From positions 1 to 41,228 of the forward strand of contig JALWPY010000169.1 in assembly GCA_026994915.1 (NCBI GenBank): DNA of 41,228 nt. Direction: 5' to 3'. Of the stretch, positions 26,538 to 36,409 are shown piece after piece (the first letter of the stretch is position 1; each line of letters opens with the position of its first letter). The notes under the pieces were generated by a model that saw only the letters and a program-made list of their open reading frames with translations, ran no database searches and was not told the origin of the DNA. The stretch comes from Campylobacterales bacterium (GTDB taxonomy: Bacteria > Campylobacterota > Campylobacteria > Campylobacterales > QNZT01). Both the position numbers and the translations under genes were made by a program.

Positions 26538-27702
26538 CACTCTCTCCTTCCTCTTCAGACCATACAACCAGAGTCACATGCGACAAGAGCCCCAAAAAGA
26601 GCCAAAAATACTTCTCGTATGTCATCGACAGTGTCAGGCCCATCAAAATCGTTGAAAGTGCAGCTATGTAGATCCAGAAATAATCGCTGTACAATATCGT
26701 TTTGATTTTATATGTAAAAAGTACAAACAAAAAGGCTAACAGTGCCAAAAATGGGAAAATACCGTTCTCTCCAAGCATTTTGATCAAAAAATTGTGTGGC
26801 GCGAAAGAGCCTTCGGCAATAAAATCCGTCGCATATTCACGCGCATGTTTTTCATACTGTTCTGCACCGACACCGGTAAAAAAGTTATCACGTGCCATGC
26901 GTATACCCGCGTTCCAGGAAACGAATCTTGTTTTCGCCGTTCCACTGGACTGTGCTCTCTCTTCCAGTCCCTGTACGGCAGTCGATTGTGTAATATCGAG
27001 CATATAGAGACCAAAGCCGATTACTAAAATCGCTACGATTGCCTTCAAAGAGAATAGTTGTCGGAGCAAAAATCTAAACTTGACGAGGATGGAAAATGTA
27101 ACCAAGAAAGCCAGTGTCAAAAAAGCGGATTTTGACCCTGCATATAACAACGCATAGGAAAAAAGCCCCAAAGAAGGCCACAGGAAAAAATGATTGCGGT
27201 TTTTATAAAAGAGATAGACGGTAATTGCCATCGCCACCAGGATATGGCTCGAAAACTCATTTGGATCGCCTGTACCACCGGTACGCCTGAATGTCCATTG
27301 GCTGATAGGCTCACTGAATACGAGTATGATGGAAGAGACAACGACACTTGCCCAGACAAAATAAAGAAGCTTCTCGAAGGAGTCATAGTAGCTGACAAAA
27401 ACGAATATAGTCAGCATCGGGATCATAACAAAGAGGGCCTGAGTCAGTGTGATCACTTCAAACAAGACATTTAGTAACGAAACAGCACCAAAAACAAACA
27501 CCAAAAGATAAAAAAACTTCATAACGCTATTTTTAGGACTCAGCATCGCGACTATAATATCTTTGGCATAAACTACCAGGAAAAAGCCCAGAATAATTTT
27601 GAGTGCATTTTCTCCGGCCACTTTATCGACCACGAAGTCATCATTGATGATACCAAAGACCAGTAAAAAGAGTGCCAGATCTCTGATGAACCTAAAAAGC
27701 AT
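26512..27702 (-). CDS. O-antigen polymerase/ligase family protein (Wzy/WaaL-like)
   Basis: A 396-residue protein with about ten membrane helices. A large periplasmic loop near residues 250-310 carries the Wzy_C/WaaL pattern: an arginine and RFVSWNAGIRMARDN, then FFTGVGAEQYEKHA and a conserved histidine in FAPHNFLIKM. Given the wza/wzc neighbours, it is most likely the polymerase that joins repeat units in the periplasm, although ligases share the domain. The acidic C-terminal tail (SEEEGESDEDH) is unusual. The next gene starts inside its last codons. Confidence 0.85.
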   Translation of the reverse strand: MLFRFIRDLALFLLVFGIINDDFVVDKVAGENALKIILGFFLVVYAKDIIVAMLSPKNSVMKFFYLLVFVFGAVSLLNVLFEVITLTQALFVMIPMLTIFVFVSYYDSFEKLLYFVWASVVVSSIILVFSEPISQWTFRRTGGTGDPNEFSSHILVAMAITVYLFYKNRNHFFLWPSLGLFSYALLYAGSKSAFLTLAFLVTFSILVKFRFLLRQLFSLKAIVAILVIGFGLYMLDITQSTAVQGLEERAQSSGTAKTRFVSWNAGIRMARDNFFTGVGAEQYEKHAREYATDFIAEGSFAPHNFLIKMLGENGIFPFLALLAFLFVLFTYKIKTILYSDYFWIYIAALSTILMGLTLSMTYEKYFWLFLGLLSHVTLVVWSEEEGESDEDHAYPA

Positions 27703-27729
27703 ATCTATCCTTCAGTGTTTTCAACAAAA

Positions 27730-28953
27730 TTACGCAACTGGAACTTTTTGCTTCACATCGAGCTTACAAAATGTCAATATCTTTTTATCCGCATCAATTT
27801 CAAGATCTTTAAACTCTTTATGGCTGACTAAAAATGCGATGATATCTGCCTCTTCAATCGCTTTGCGATAATCCACTATCGGAAATTCATCAAAAGTTTG
27901 GATATTTGGCTCTACTGCCAAAACATCGATATTGTCCGCTACCAGTCTTCTTGTGATATAGAGTGCCGGAGACTCTCTCAAATCGTCGATATCGGGCTTG
28001 AACGCCAGTCCCATACATGCAACTTTGGGTTTGCGGCCCTTCTCTTTTTCAAATGTCAGGGCGACATTCTTCACTTTTTCAACCACCCACTCCGATTTAT
28101 AGTCATTGACTTCTCGTGCCGTTTTGATCAGTCTGGCGTCTCCTTTGGCCGCATCGACGATAAACCATGGATCGACTGCGATACAGTGTCCGCCGACACC
28201 ACAACCAGGCTGGAGAATATTTACACGCGGATGTCGGTTTGCCAGTTCGATCAACTCCCAGACATCGATACCGAATTTGTCACAGAGAATGGAGAGCTCA
28301 TTGGCGAAAGCGATATTGACATCTCTGAAACTGTTCTCAGTCAATTTGGCCATCTCGGCAGTTCGCGCGTCTGTCTGCAGGACTTCACCCTTGACAAATG
28401 ACTTGTAGAAATCAGCGGTCACACGTGTCGCTTCCGGTGTCGTACCCCCAACAATTCTGTCATTGTGTACCAGTTCATGCATGATTTTGCCGGGCAGGAC
28501 CCTCTCAGGACAGTGTGCAAAATGGATTTTCGAAGTATCCACACCCTCTTCTCTGAGCGTCTTTTCCATCAAATCGGTCGTACCTACAGGTGAAGTAGAC
28601 TCCAGGATCACGATATTACCCTCTCTCACATACGGAGCGATACTCTTCGTAGCAGCGACGATATAATCGACATTGGGTACATGATTGGCTTTGAAGGGCG
28701 TCGGTACCGCAATGATGAAGATATCCGCCTCTGTCGGTTTCGTATCTGCTACAAGATTTCCAGAATTGACAGCAGATTGTACAAAAGTATCCAGATCAGG
28801 CTCGACGATATGAATTTTACCTTGGTTGATAATATCTACAGTCTCCTGCACAACATCTACGCCATGCACCTGATATCCTCTGTTTGCCAGAAGTGAAGCA
28901 GTGGGTAATCCAATATACCCCAGTCCCATAACACAAATCTTTTGCTTACTCAT
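27730..28953 (-). CDS. wecC: UDP-N-acetyl-D-mannosamine dehydrogenase
   Basis: 407 residues of the UDP-glucose/GDP-mannose dehydrogenase family. The N-terminal Rossmann motif VMGLGYIGLPTA is followed by STSPVGTT, the central LTENSFRDVNIAFANEL, and QPGCGVGGHCIAVDPWF with catalytic C257; the C-terminal domain has GLAFKPDIDDLRESPA. It oxidises UDP-ManNAc to UDP-ManNAcA. The WecC subgroup is favoured by VGGHCIAVDPWF and by wecB directly upstream (no gap). The product gives the polymer acidic residues. Confidence 0.92.
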   Translation of the reverse strand: MSKQKICVMGLGYIGLPTASLLANRGYQVHGVDVVQETVDIINQGKIHIVEPDLDTFVQSAVNSGNLVADTKPTEADIFIIAVPTPFKANHVPNVDYIVAATKSIAPYVREGNIVILESTSPVGTTDLMEKTLREEGVDTSKIHFAHCPERVLPGKIMHELVHNDRIVGGTTPEATRVTADFYKSFVKGEVLQTDARTAEMAKLTENSFRDVNIAFANELSILCDKFGIDVWELIELANRHPRVNILQPGCGVGGHCIAVDPWFIVDAAKGDARLIKTAREVNDYKSEWVVEKVKNVALTFEKEKGRKPKVACMGLAFKPDIDDLRESPALYITRRLVADNIDVLAVEPNIQTFDEFPIVDYRKAIEEADIIAFLVSHKEFKDLEIDADKKILTFCKLDVKQKVPVA

Positions 28954-30087
28954 CTATTTTTCCTTTAAAAACGCTACGATTCGCGCACATGCTTTCCCAT
29001 CCCCGTAAGGATTGTGTGATTTCGACATCGCTTCGTAAGCTACTGCATCATTGAAAAGTCTGTTGCAAGCTTCAATAATGCGCTCTTTATCCGTTCCAAC
29101 GAGTTCGACAGTTCCCGCTTCAAGTGCTTCAGGACGCTCTGTCGTATCACGCATGACCAGTACAGGTTTTCCAAGGCTCGGTGCCTCCTCCTGTATCCCA
29201 CCGCTGTCAGTGAGGATAAAATGGGCATGATCCATCAGATAGACAAAGGGCTCATAATCGAGCGGATCAATCAGATAGACATTATCTACATCCGAAAGGA
29301 TCTCTTTAACCGGTTTTTGCACATTTGGATTCAAATGCACCGGATAGACGATATCCGCTTCCGGGTGTGCTTTGGCCACCTCTTTGAGTGCTTCACATAT
29401 GTTCAGAAAACCCTGTCCGAAATTTTCTCTGCGATGCCCTGTAACAAGCACGAGTTTTCTCTCTTTATCTACCCGATACCCTTTTTGAGCAATAATATCT
29501 TTTAGTTTCTCTTCTAAAGATTGATCATCTTTGATTTTTGAACCTACACTTACGAGCGCATCGATCACGGTATTGCCTGTGACGATGACATTTTCTATAT
29601 CGACATTTTCTTTCAAAAGATTAGCGCGGCTCTCCTGCGTTGGTGCGAAATGGTAGGTTGCCAGTCGACCTGTGACCTGACGGTTTCCCTCTTCCGGCCA
29701 GGGAGAGTAGACATTTCCTGTACGAAGCCCTGCTTCCACATGTCCTACCGCTATCTGTTGGTAAAAGGCTGCCAGAGAAGTCGCAAGTGTCGTCGTCGTA
29801 TCTCCATGCACCAGAACAACATCAGGTTTCGCCTCTTCCAGTACCTCTTTGAGCCCCAGCAGAATATTGCTGGTCACTTCATAAAGATTTTGTCCCGGTT
29901 TCATGACATTGAGGTCGTAATCCGGCTCTATCTCGAAAAGGTCGAGTACCTGATCGAGCATCTCACGGTGCTGTGCCGTGACACAGACGATCGTTTCAAA
30001 ATCTTTATCCGCTTCAAATGCCTTGACAAGAGGTGCCATTTTGATCGCTTCAGGTCGTGTTCCGAAGACCAGCATCACTTTTTTCAT
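28954..30087 (-). CDS. wecB: UDP-N-acetylglucosamine 2-epimerase, non-hydrolysing
   Basis: 377 residues. [19 protein letters not shown] is the family N-terminus; [22 protein letters not shown] carries the conserved HxEAGLR motif (here [10 protein letters not shown]), and [13 protein letters not shown] and [19 protein letters not shown] ([10 protein letters not shown]) complete the set. It interconverts UDP-GlcNAc and UDP-ManNAc for WecC. I chose the ATG at 30087 because it overlaps the galE stop (ATGA); an ATG five codons upstream is less likely. Confidence 0.95.
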   Translation of the reverse strand: MKKVMLVFGTRPEAIKMAPLVKAFEADKDFETIVCVTAQHREMLDQVLDLFEIEPDYDLNVMKPGQNLYEVTSNILLGLKEVLEEAKPDVVLVHGDTTTTLATSLAAFYQQIAVGHVEAGLRTGNVYSPWPEEGNRQVTGRLATYHFAPTQESRANLLKENVDIENVIVTGNTVIDALVSVGSKIKDDQSLEEKLKDIIAQKGYRVDKERKLVLVTGHRRENFGQGFLNICEALKEVAKAHPEADIVYPVHLNPNVQKPVKEILSDVDNVYLIDPLDYEPFVYLMDHAHFILTDSGGIQEEAPSLGKPVLVMRDTTERPEALEAGTVELVGTDKERIIEACNRLFNDAVAYEAMSKSHNPYGDGKACARIVAFLKEK

Positions 30088-31064
30088 ATCTTTTTTTCCC
30101 ACTCCAGTCCGGTTTTGCAGATCAGTTCGAGATCGTCATATTGTGGTGTCCATCCCATCTCTTCTCTGATTTTGGTATTGTCGGAAATCAGAATTGCAGG
30201 ATCACCCGGACGTCGCTCTTTGATTTCAACCGGAAAATCAACTCCGCTTACTTTTTTCATCGTCTCCAGAACCTCTTTGACACTGAATCCATGCCCATAA
30301 CCACAGTTGAAAACACCACTTTTCTCTTTTTCCTGCAGATAGTCAAGTGCTTTGATATGTGCTGCCGCCAGATCTTCCACATGAATATAATCTCTGATAC
30401 ATGTCCCATCAGGAGTTGGATAGTCATCACCAAAAATATACATTTTTTCACGTTTGCCCAGTGCTGCTTCTGCCGCAACCTTGATCAGAAGTGTCGCATC
30501 TTTGGTAGACTGACCGATTTTTCCGTCAACACTGGCACCTGCAACATTGAAATAACGCAAAGCGATATAGTTGAAATCTTCATACGCAAACGCCGTATCT
30601 TTGAGTACTGTTTCACTCATCAACTTGCTGCTCCCATAGGGATTGATCGGAGCAGTTCGACTCTCTTCTGTCACAGGAACTTCATCAGGAGCAGGTTCAC
30701 CATACGTTGCGGCAGTCGAGGAGAAGATAAAATTTTTGACACCGTTTTCGACACATTGTTTAATCAGATTGGCAGTATTTGCCGTATTGTTAAGATAGTA
30801 TTTCAATGGATTTGAGACACTCTCCGGAACCACCAGGCTGGCAGCAAAATGAATGACCGCATCGTATTTGCCCTCTCTCATAATTTTTGCAATCTGATCA
30901 AAATCACTCAAATCGGCTTCAATAAAATCGCCATATAATACCGCTTCCCTGAAACCTGTCACCAGATTGTCCAGTACTGTGATATTGTGCGATGTCTGTT
31001 CTCCAAGCTGCTTGACGACATGACTGCCTATATAACCGGCACCACCGGTGACCAATATATTCAT
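30084..31064 (-). CDS. galE: UDP-glucose 4-epimerase
   Basis: A 326-residue extended short-chain dehydrogenase. NAD-binding [11 protein letters not shown] (5-15), active-site S116 in FSSTAATYG and the Y143xxxK147 pair in NPYGSSK are present, with the conserved [10 protein letters not shown] and the [12 protein letters not shown] motif. It interconverts UDP-Glc/UDP-Gal and perhaps UDP-GlcNAc/UDP-GalNAc, providing galacto-sugars for the polymer. The ATG follows the upstream stop directly, with AGGAGAAA as ribosome-binding site. Confidence 0.94.
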   Translation of the reverse strand: MNILVTGGAGYIGSHVVKQLGEQTSHNITVLDNLVTGFREAVLYGDFIEADLSDFDQIAKIMREGKYDAVIHFAASLVVPESVSNPLKYYLNNTANTANLIKQCVENGVKNFIFSSTAATYGEPAPDEVPVTEESRTAPINPYGSSKLMSETVLKDTAFAYEDFNYIALRYFNVAGASVDGKIGQSTKDATLLIKVAAEAALGKREKMYIFGDDYPTPDGTCIRDYIHVEDLAAAHIKALDYLQEKEKSGVFNCGYGHGFSVKEVLETMKKVSGVDFPVEIKERRPGDPAILISDNTKIREEMGWTPQYDDLELICKTGLEWEKKI

Positions 31065-32210
31065 TTATTTCTCCTGTAATAGTCTCTCTACAATATCGAC
31101 CATTTTCTGACTTTGTTTCTCTCTGATAAAGTTATTTGATACAAAATCTCTGTTTTTTTGTGAAATTTGTAATGGTGCCTCTTTATATTTGCGTATCGCT
31201 TTTTCCAGAGCATCAACATCACCGGGGTCTATGACAGTACAATTTTCCAGCTTTTCGACAAAATTTCTCGCCACCCCCAGACCGGCATAGATAATAGGAA
31301 GTCCGGTTGATGTATACTCATACAGCTTGGAGGGCATCGCCGCTTTGAACTTCTCATCGAGCTGTGCAAAAAGTACCGAACTGTTCTGGTAAAAATCGAT
31401 AATCTTGTCCCTGTGCACTTTACCAAAAAAGGTGATATTGTTGATCCTGTGCTGTCTCGCATACTCTTTGAGTTCTTTGTATTTATTTCCCTCACCGATA
31501 ATGTTGATCTGAATATCGGGTATTCTTTTAGCAATGTCGACCAATACTTTGATATTCTGGGCAATACCTACATTGCCTATGTATGTCAGGGTAAAGGGTT
31601 TGATCTCCCTTCTCTCAATGGCATTAAGCTCTTCAAATTTGAACCATTCGATACCATTGGTGATTTTTTCTATCTTTTTGCCCGCACCTCTGACATGTTT
31701 TGAGACCCATTCGTATTCATGATTGTTCGTCACCGTGATAAACTGGAACCTTGCTATTGCGTACTGCATTAGCTTGGTAATAGAAAATTTAACTACTTTG
31801 GTATAGAGAGATCTGGCATCGATATATTCCCAGACCAGATCTCTGATATCGATGATTTTTTTACCCCTGGCAAAGAGTCCCGCAGCAGGGATGATAAACA
31901 TCTGCGGAGATGTCGCTATCACGATATCCGAAGGAAATTTATTCGATTTAAATGCCAGTTGTACCGCATAGAAGAGTTCATGCACCGCTCTGGTATAGAA
32001 TTTTTCACTATCATACTCTTTTTGATAGATATAATATACTTTAATATTTTCACTAAATGCAAAATCATTTGGTTTTTTACCTTTTTCACTGATGCAAATT
32101 ACATTAATTTTATATTTTTTCTCAAGCTCTTTGACCAATGCGAGGATGCGATTGGTCCCTGCACAATTTTCAGGGATAAAATTCCCTGTCAAAAAATTAA
32201 TTGTTTTCAT
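31065..32210 (-). CDS. Glycosyltransferase, GT4 family (WbuB-like)
   Basis: 381 residues. The N-terminus FLTGNFIPENCAGTNRILAL and IVIATSPQMFIIPAAGLFARGKKI (SPQMFIIPAAGLFAR) are typical of WbuB-type transferases, as is DIRDLVWEYIDA. C-terminal YIGNVGIAQNIKVLVDIA and the MPSKLYEYTSTGLPIIYAG nucleotide-sugar site follow. It likely adds a second sugar, such as a FucNAc or ManNAcA analogue, to the lipid carrier; the donor cannot be read from the sequence. First gene of the seven-gene run down to the heparinase; the 223 bases upstream are AT-rich, holding the tkt terminator and probably this operon's promoter. Confidence 0.88.
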   Translation of the reverse strand: MKTINFLTGNFIPENCAGTNRILALVKELEKKYKINVICISEKGKKPNDFAFSENIKVYYIYQKEYDSEKFYTRAVHELFYAVQLAFKSNKFPSDIVIATSPQMFIIPAAGLFARGKKIIDIRDLVWEYIDARSLYTKVVKFSITKLMQYAIARFQFITVTNNHEYEWVSKHVRGAGKKIEKITNGIEWFKFEELNAIERREIKPFTLTYIGNVGIAQNIKVLVDIAKRIPDIQINIIGEGNKYKELKEYARQHRINNITFFGKVHRDKIIDFYQNSSVLFAQLDEKFKAAMPSKLYEYTSTGLPIIYAGLGVARNFVEKLENCTVIDPGDVDALEKAIRKYKEAPLQISQKNRDFVSNNFIREKQSQKMVDIVERLLQEK

Positions 32211-32390
32211 CAGTACTTCGTTATCCTTATCTAGACAAGCTGAACTTTCATATTTAAAAGTTAATTAAAATATATTATTAAAAAGTTTCTTTATTTATGT
32301 TTAGAAATTGAAATTTCATCAATAGATTGACATTTTATTTTTTTATTACACAAGGTGGATGATTTTTTTGACTTAGAATAGTCTGGAGAG

Positions 32391-32424
32391 AAAAATAACC
32401 GAAACGGAATCTTTCGTTTCGGTT
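32391..32424 (-). terminator. Intrinsic terminator of the nifU-tkt operon
   Basis: Ten bases after the tkt stop the minus strand forms a 10-bp stem AACCGAAACG / CGTTTCGGTT with an 8-base loop, followed by ATTTTT. This is a standard rho-independent terminator. The rest of 32211-32433 is AT-rich with no gene. Confidence 0.9.
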
Positions 32425-32433
32425 AAATGTCAA

Positions 32434-34416
32434 TTAGATGTTACATTCCGATGCACTACTTCCCGGATACACCTTGCCCAGTAATTGGTAAACTGCTTTT
32501 TGGACACCTTCGATACTAAATCCGAAATGTTTGAATAGCTCATTTGCATCTCCGCTCGCACCAAAGCTTTGCATACCAAGCACCGCATCTGCATAGCGGT
32601 ACCATTCTGCACCGCTCGCAGCCTCTACAGCCAATACTTTCGTATTTGGATCGATCACATGTTGACGATACGTTTCATCCTGTGCATTGAAGATCTCCAT
32701 ACACGGTACACTCACAATATTTGCCATAATGCCGGCATTTTCCAAGTGACATCCTGCCTGCAAAGAGAGCATCACTTCACTGCCTGACGCAAGAATCGTT
32801 ACAGTAGCATTCTCTCTTTTTTTGATCAGATATCCGCCATTTTCCGCAGATCCATAATCTGCTCCCTTTTTCAGCGTTTTCAACTTCTGTCGGCTCAGGA
32901 CAAAAGCACTCGGACCGTCATAGGCAAGTGCAGCTTGCCAGCAAGCTACATTTTCTGAGGCATCTGCCGGTCTGAATACCATCAGGTTTGGCAATGCACG
33001 GAACTGACTCAGGTGCTCGACAGGCTGATGCGTCGGACCATCTTCTCCTACGCCGATACTGTCATGGGTCCAGACGAAAAAGGTCCTGAGCTTCATCAGT
33101 GCCGCCAGTCTTACCGCCGGTTTCATATAGTCACTGAAAACGAAAAATGTTGCACTGAAAGGGATAAAAAGTCCATAAAGACTGATTGCATTACATATCG
33201 CTCCCATTGCATGTTCGCGAATGCCAAAATGGAAGTTTTTACCGTTTGGAAAATCGCCCATGTTTTCCAGATAGGTTTTGTTTGATGGAGCAAGGTCTGC
33301 ACTCCCGCCCACAAAGCCGGGAATCGCCCTGGCGATAGCATTGAGAACTTTATGGTTACTGTCACGTGTGGCGACCATACTACCCTCTTCAAATGCAGGC
33401 CACTGAATTTTTGCAAAATCGGGATTTTCCAAAGCTTCAAGTGCCGCATTTTGCTCCGCCAGTGGTGCTTCTGTCAGGAGTTTCTTCCACTCTCTCTCGT
33501 ATAGTTCACCCTTCTCGACTGCACAACGAAAACGAAGCAATACATCCTCAGGAATAATAAAGTGTTCGTTTGGATCGAATCCTGCCTTCTCTTTGGATTT
33601 TTTGATCTCCTCTTCCCCCAGTGGTGCACCATGTGTATGAGGATCTCCTTCCATCGTGGCTGATCCTTTGGCGATGATCGTACTCGCGATCACCAGACAA
33701 GGCTTCGTCTGTTCTGTTTTGATCTCGCTCAGGACAAGATCGATCTCATTGAAATCATGCCCGTTGATTCTGTATACCTTCCATCCCTGAGCTTCAAAAC
33801 GCTGTTTGATATTTTCGCTCAATGCAATCTCTGTATCACCTTCGATCGTAATCTCATTGGAGTCATAAATGAGTACCAGATTGTCCAGTGCATGGTGTCC
33901 GGCAAGTGAACAGGCTTCGTAACTGATTCCCTCTTCCAGATCTCCGTCACCACAAAGGCAGTAGACTTTATGATCGATGATCTTCGCTGTTTCACTGTTC
34001 AACAGCTTCGCTCCATATCTGGATGCCATCGCAAAACCTACCGCATTGGCCACACCCTGTCCCAATGGACCTGTTGTGATCTCGATACCCGGAACTTCCG
34101 GATATTCTGGATGTCCGGGTGTTTTGGAACCAAACTGTCTGAAGTTCTTGAGGTCCTCCAGGGAGATATCATATCCCCACAGATGCAGTAATGAATAGAT
34201 CATGGTACTGACATGCCCCCCGCTAAATACCAGCCTGTCACGGTTGAGCCACTTGGGATTTTTGGGGTTGTGTTTCAGGTGCAATCCCAGAACTGTTGCA
34301 ATATCTGCCAACCCCATCGCAGCACCCGGATGGCCACTGTTTGCCCGCTGTACCATATCTGCAGCCAAAAATCTAATCGTATTGGCCATTTTTGTCAACA
34401 TCTGTTTATCTTCCAA
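32434..34416 (-). CDS. tkt: Transketolase
   Basis: A full-length 660-residue thiamine-diphosphate enzyme of the pentose phosphate and Calvin pathways. ANSGHPGAAMGLADIA (about 21-36), the ThDP/Mg motif CGDGDLEEGISYEA with NEITIEG, the GIREHAMGAICNAI glutamate motif and THDSIGVGEDGPTHQPVEHL are all present. It ends the housekeeping operon nine bases after ispA and is followed by a strong terminator. Confidence 0.98.
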   Translation of the reverse strand: MEDKQMLTKMANTIRFLAADMVQRANSGHPGAAMGLADIATVLGLHLKHNPKNPKWLNRDRLVFSGGHVSTMIYSLLHLWGYDISLEDLKNFRQFGSKTPGHPEYPEVPGIEITTGPLGQGVANAVGFAMASRYGAKLLNSETAKIIDHKVYCLCGDGDLEEGISYEACSLAGHHALDNLVLIYDSNEITIEGDTEIALSENIKQRFEAQGWKVYRINGHDFNEIDLVLSEIKTEQTKPCLVIASTIIAKGSATMEGDPHTHGAPLGEEEIKKSKEKAGFDPNEHFIIPEDVLLRFRCAVEKGELYEREWKKLLTEAPLAEQNAALEALENPDFAKIQWPAFEEGSMVATRDSNHKVLNAIARAIPGFVGGSADLAPSNKTYLENMGDFPNGKNFHFGIREHAMGAICNAISLYGLFIPFSATFFVFSDYMKPAVRLAALMKLRTFFVWTHDSIGVGEDGPTHQPVEHLSQFRALPNLMVFRPADASENVACWQAALAYDGPSAFVLSRQKLKTLKKGADYGSAENGGYLIKKRENATVTILASGSEVMLSLQAGCHLENAGIMANIVSVPCMEIFNAQDETYRQHVIDPNTKVLAVEAASGAEWYRYADAVLGMQSFGASGDANELFKHFGFSIEGVQKAVYQLLGKVYPGSSASECNI

Positions 34417-34425
34417 AATCTATCC

Positions 34426-35289
34426 TTATTTTAAATAGTATGCAATCATAGAGTCGAGTCGCCTTTTAAGAAGAGGATCGACTTCTCCCAGCATCGTCTC
34501 TATCTCCGAGATCAGCTTCTCTTTCTCAACCCGTGCTCCTTCAACACCAAGAAGGTTGGTAAAAGAGTTTTTGACGGTGTCATTTTGTGTCGGTTTGCCG
34601 GCCTCTTCGCTGCTCAATGTCGCATCGATAATATCATCTTGTATCTGAAACAAAAGGCCTATCTTCAGTCCAATCTCATAGAGCAGATTTTGAATTTCAG
34701 GTTCCAGATCGGAGATGATCCCTCCCATCTTCAGACTCGCGGCGATCAGTTTTGCTGTTTTATTGAGATGCAGAAATGAGAGTTCATCGAGACTCAGTTT
34801 GCGCTCCTCAAAAAAACAATCTATCGCCTGGCCCAGTACCATCCCCTCTGCACCGCCATTGGTTGCCAGCTCTTTAATCAGTGCGATTTTGATATCACTA
34901 GCCAGAGGGGCATCCGCGATCATATAAAAACTGTGCGAGTTAAGTGCATCTCCAACCAGTGTCGCTGTTACTTGATCATATGTCACATGCAGTGTCGGAT
35001 GACCTCTTCTGAGATCAGCATCATCAAAAGTTGGCAGATCATCATGAATCAGTGAATAAGTATGTAACATTTCGATGCCAGCTGCAACATGATTAGCTGC
35101 AGGTACAAGCAGGGGTGTATAAGTATCAACGACTTCCAGCAGCAACTGAGGTCTGAAACGTTTCCCGCCTGCGTGAAACATCTCTGTTAAAGCGTTTTGG
35201 TAATGAGGATGAAAACTCTCTGTCTGAGGTAGATTGTTTTGTAAAAAATTCTCAAAATCTTCAAGCAGTTTTTTGCTTCTGTTTTGCAA
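34426..35289 (-). CDS. ispA: Polyprenyl diphosphate synthase (farnesyl/geranylgeranyl type)
   Basis: 287 residues. First aspartate-rich motif DDLPTFDD (83-90), with the two-residue insertion usual for bacterial short-chain farnesyl synthases; second motif DDIID (218-222). The GGKRFRP motif (41-47) binds isopentenyl diphosphate. It makes FPP for undecaprenyl phosphate and quinone chains. Exact chain length is inferred. It is nine bases before tkt. Confidence 0.93.
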   Translation of the reverse strand: MQNRSKKLLEDFENFLQNNLPQTESFHPHYQNALTEMFHAGGKRFRPQLLLEVVDTYTPLLVPAANHVAAGIEMLHTYSLIHDDLPTFDDADLRRGHPTLHVTYDQVTATLVGDALNSHSFYMIADAPLASDIKIALIKELATNGGAEGMVLGQAIDCFFEERKLSLDELSFLHLNKTAKLIAASLKMGGIISDLEPEIQNLLYEIGLKIGLLFQIQDDIIDATLSSEEAGKPTQNDTVKNSFTNLLGVEGARVEKEKLISEIETMLGEVDPLLKRRLDSMIAYYLK

Positions 35290-35312
35290 AAAGGTTTCCT
35301 AATGTGAAAGTA

Positions 35313-35630
35313 TTAAAATTTTCCGGTAAATCCGCCAAGTCCACCCAACATCTGAGTGGCTGCATGTTTTTTATCTTCTTCAATCATCTGTAAAACATCA
35401 TTGATGGCACTGATAAGCAAGATCTGCAAAGCGTCTTTATCCTCCATCAGAGAATCATCAATCTCTATATCGATAATTTCACCTTTGCCGTTGCCAGTCA
35501 CTTTGAGAAGGCCCCCACCGCTTTTGGCTGTAAACTCTTTCTTTGCACTCTCTTCCTGCATCTTCCTGGCTTCTTCCTGGGCTTTTTGTAACATTTCACC
35601 CATTTTGCTGAAGTCCATATTCTCAAACAT
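35313..35630 (-). CDS. ybaB: YbaB/EbfC family nucleoid-associated protein
   Basis: 105 residues from the ATG at 35630, which overlaps the panD stop region by 8 bases; a start five codons earlier is less likely. [20 protein letters not shown] is the coiled-coil N-terminus, and [22 protein letters not shown] the conserved beta sheet ([15 protein letters not shown]). It dimerises into a DNA-binding tweezers fold. The C-terminus is glycine-rich ([10 protein letters not shown]). Confidence 0.93.
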   Translation of the reverse strand: MFENMDFSKMGEMLQKAQEEARKMQEESAKKEFTAKSGGGLLKVTGNGKGEIIDIEIDDSLMEDKDALQILLISAINDVLQMIEEDKKHAATQMLGGLGGFTGKF

Positions 35631-35988
35631 AGTCTCTGATCTCATCTATATTGTTTTCGCTGTCTAAAAGTACAACATGCGGTTTAAAATGGTCCGCCTC
35701 TTCAAAACTCATCGACGCATAAGCGATGATGATAATCACATCACCGATCTCCGCTTTACGCGCCGCTGCACCATTGAGGCAGATATCACGTTTGCCTTTT
35801 TCGCCTTCAATCACATAAGTCGAGAAACGCTCACCATTGTTGATATTGACGATATCGACCTTTTGACCGATCCTCAACTGCGCGGCATCCATCAGTTCAC
35901 GATCGATCGTGATAGAACCGACATAGTTAAGGTTGGCATCTGTTACAGTAGCACGGTGCAGCTTGCTATATAACATCGTGATGTTCAT
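35623..35988 (-). CDS. panD: Aspartate 1-decarboxylase proenzyme
   Basis: A 121-residue pyruvoyl enzyme making beta-alanine for pantothenate. It self-cleaves between Gly24 and Ser25 in NYVGSITID, and has the conserved K9, the Y58-equivalent in the [22 protein letters not shown] segment ([19 protein letters not shown]) and DVIIIIAYA. The length is typical. It is four bases after the ferredoxin gene and overlaps ybaB. Confidence 0.97.
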   Translation of the reverse strand: MNITMLYSKLHRATVTDANLNYVGSITIDRELMDAAQLRIGQKVDIVNINNGERFSTYVIEGEKGKRDICLNGAAARKAEIGDVIIIIAYASMSFEEADHFKPHVVLLDSENNIDEIRDYV

Positions 35989-35992
35989 AAGG

Positions 35993-36367
35993 TTATCTTC
36001 CTGCCATCTTCATCGCTTCCATCGGTGAAAGCGCTTCATCCCAGAACTCTTCGGGTATCAGATACTCTTCTACCACTTTGCCACCTATGATATGTTCATC
36101 GATAATTCTTGTGATCTTCTCTTTTGTCAACCCCACATACATATGGTGTCCTGGTTCAACAAGCATAACCGGTCCCTGCTGGCAACGGTTGAGGCATGAT
36201 GTTCTTACAGGCTGTACGGTTGCGATGAGTCCTTTTTGCATCAAGGTCTGTCCAAGATGCTGGAACAGGTCTCTCGTCTCGTCATTTACACAGCTCGGTT
36301 TTGGCATACCCGGAGGTGATGATTGCTCACATTTGAAGATGTAAAATGCTGGTTGTGGTATTCCCAT
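35993..36367 (-). CDS. Thioredoxin-like [2Fe-2S] ferredoxin domain protein
   Basis: 124 residues with four cysteines in the order C13, C26, C58, C62, i.e. C-x12-C and C-x3-C ([10 protein letters not shown]), the pattern of thioredoxin-fold [2Fe-2S] ferredoxins and of the NuoE subunit. It is a single domain with a C-terminal acidic helix. Electron partner and pathway are unknown. It lies between murE and panD in the operon, neither of which needs an iron-sulfur protein. Confidence 0.88.
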   Translation of the reverse strand: MGIPQPAFYIFKCEQSSPPGMPKPSCVNDETRDLFQHLGQTLMQKGLIATVQPVRTSCLNRCQQGPVMLVEPGHHMYVGLTKEKITRIIDEHIIGGKVVEEYLIPEEFWDEALSPMEAMKMAGR

Positions 36368-36409
36368 AAATTTCCCCTATATCATTGAATTGGTAGTCAT
36401 TTTATTCTA

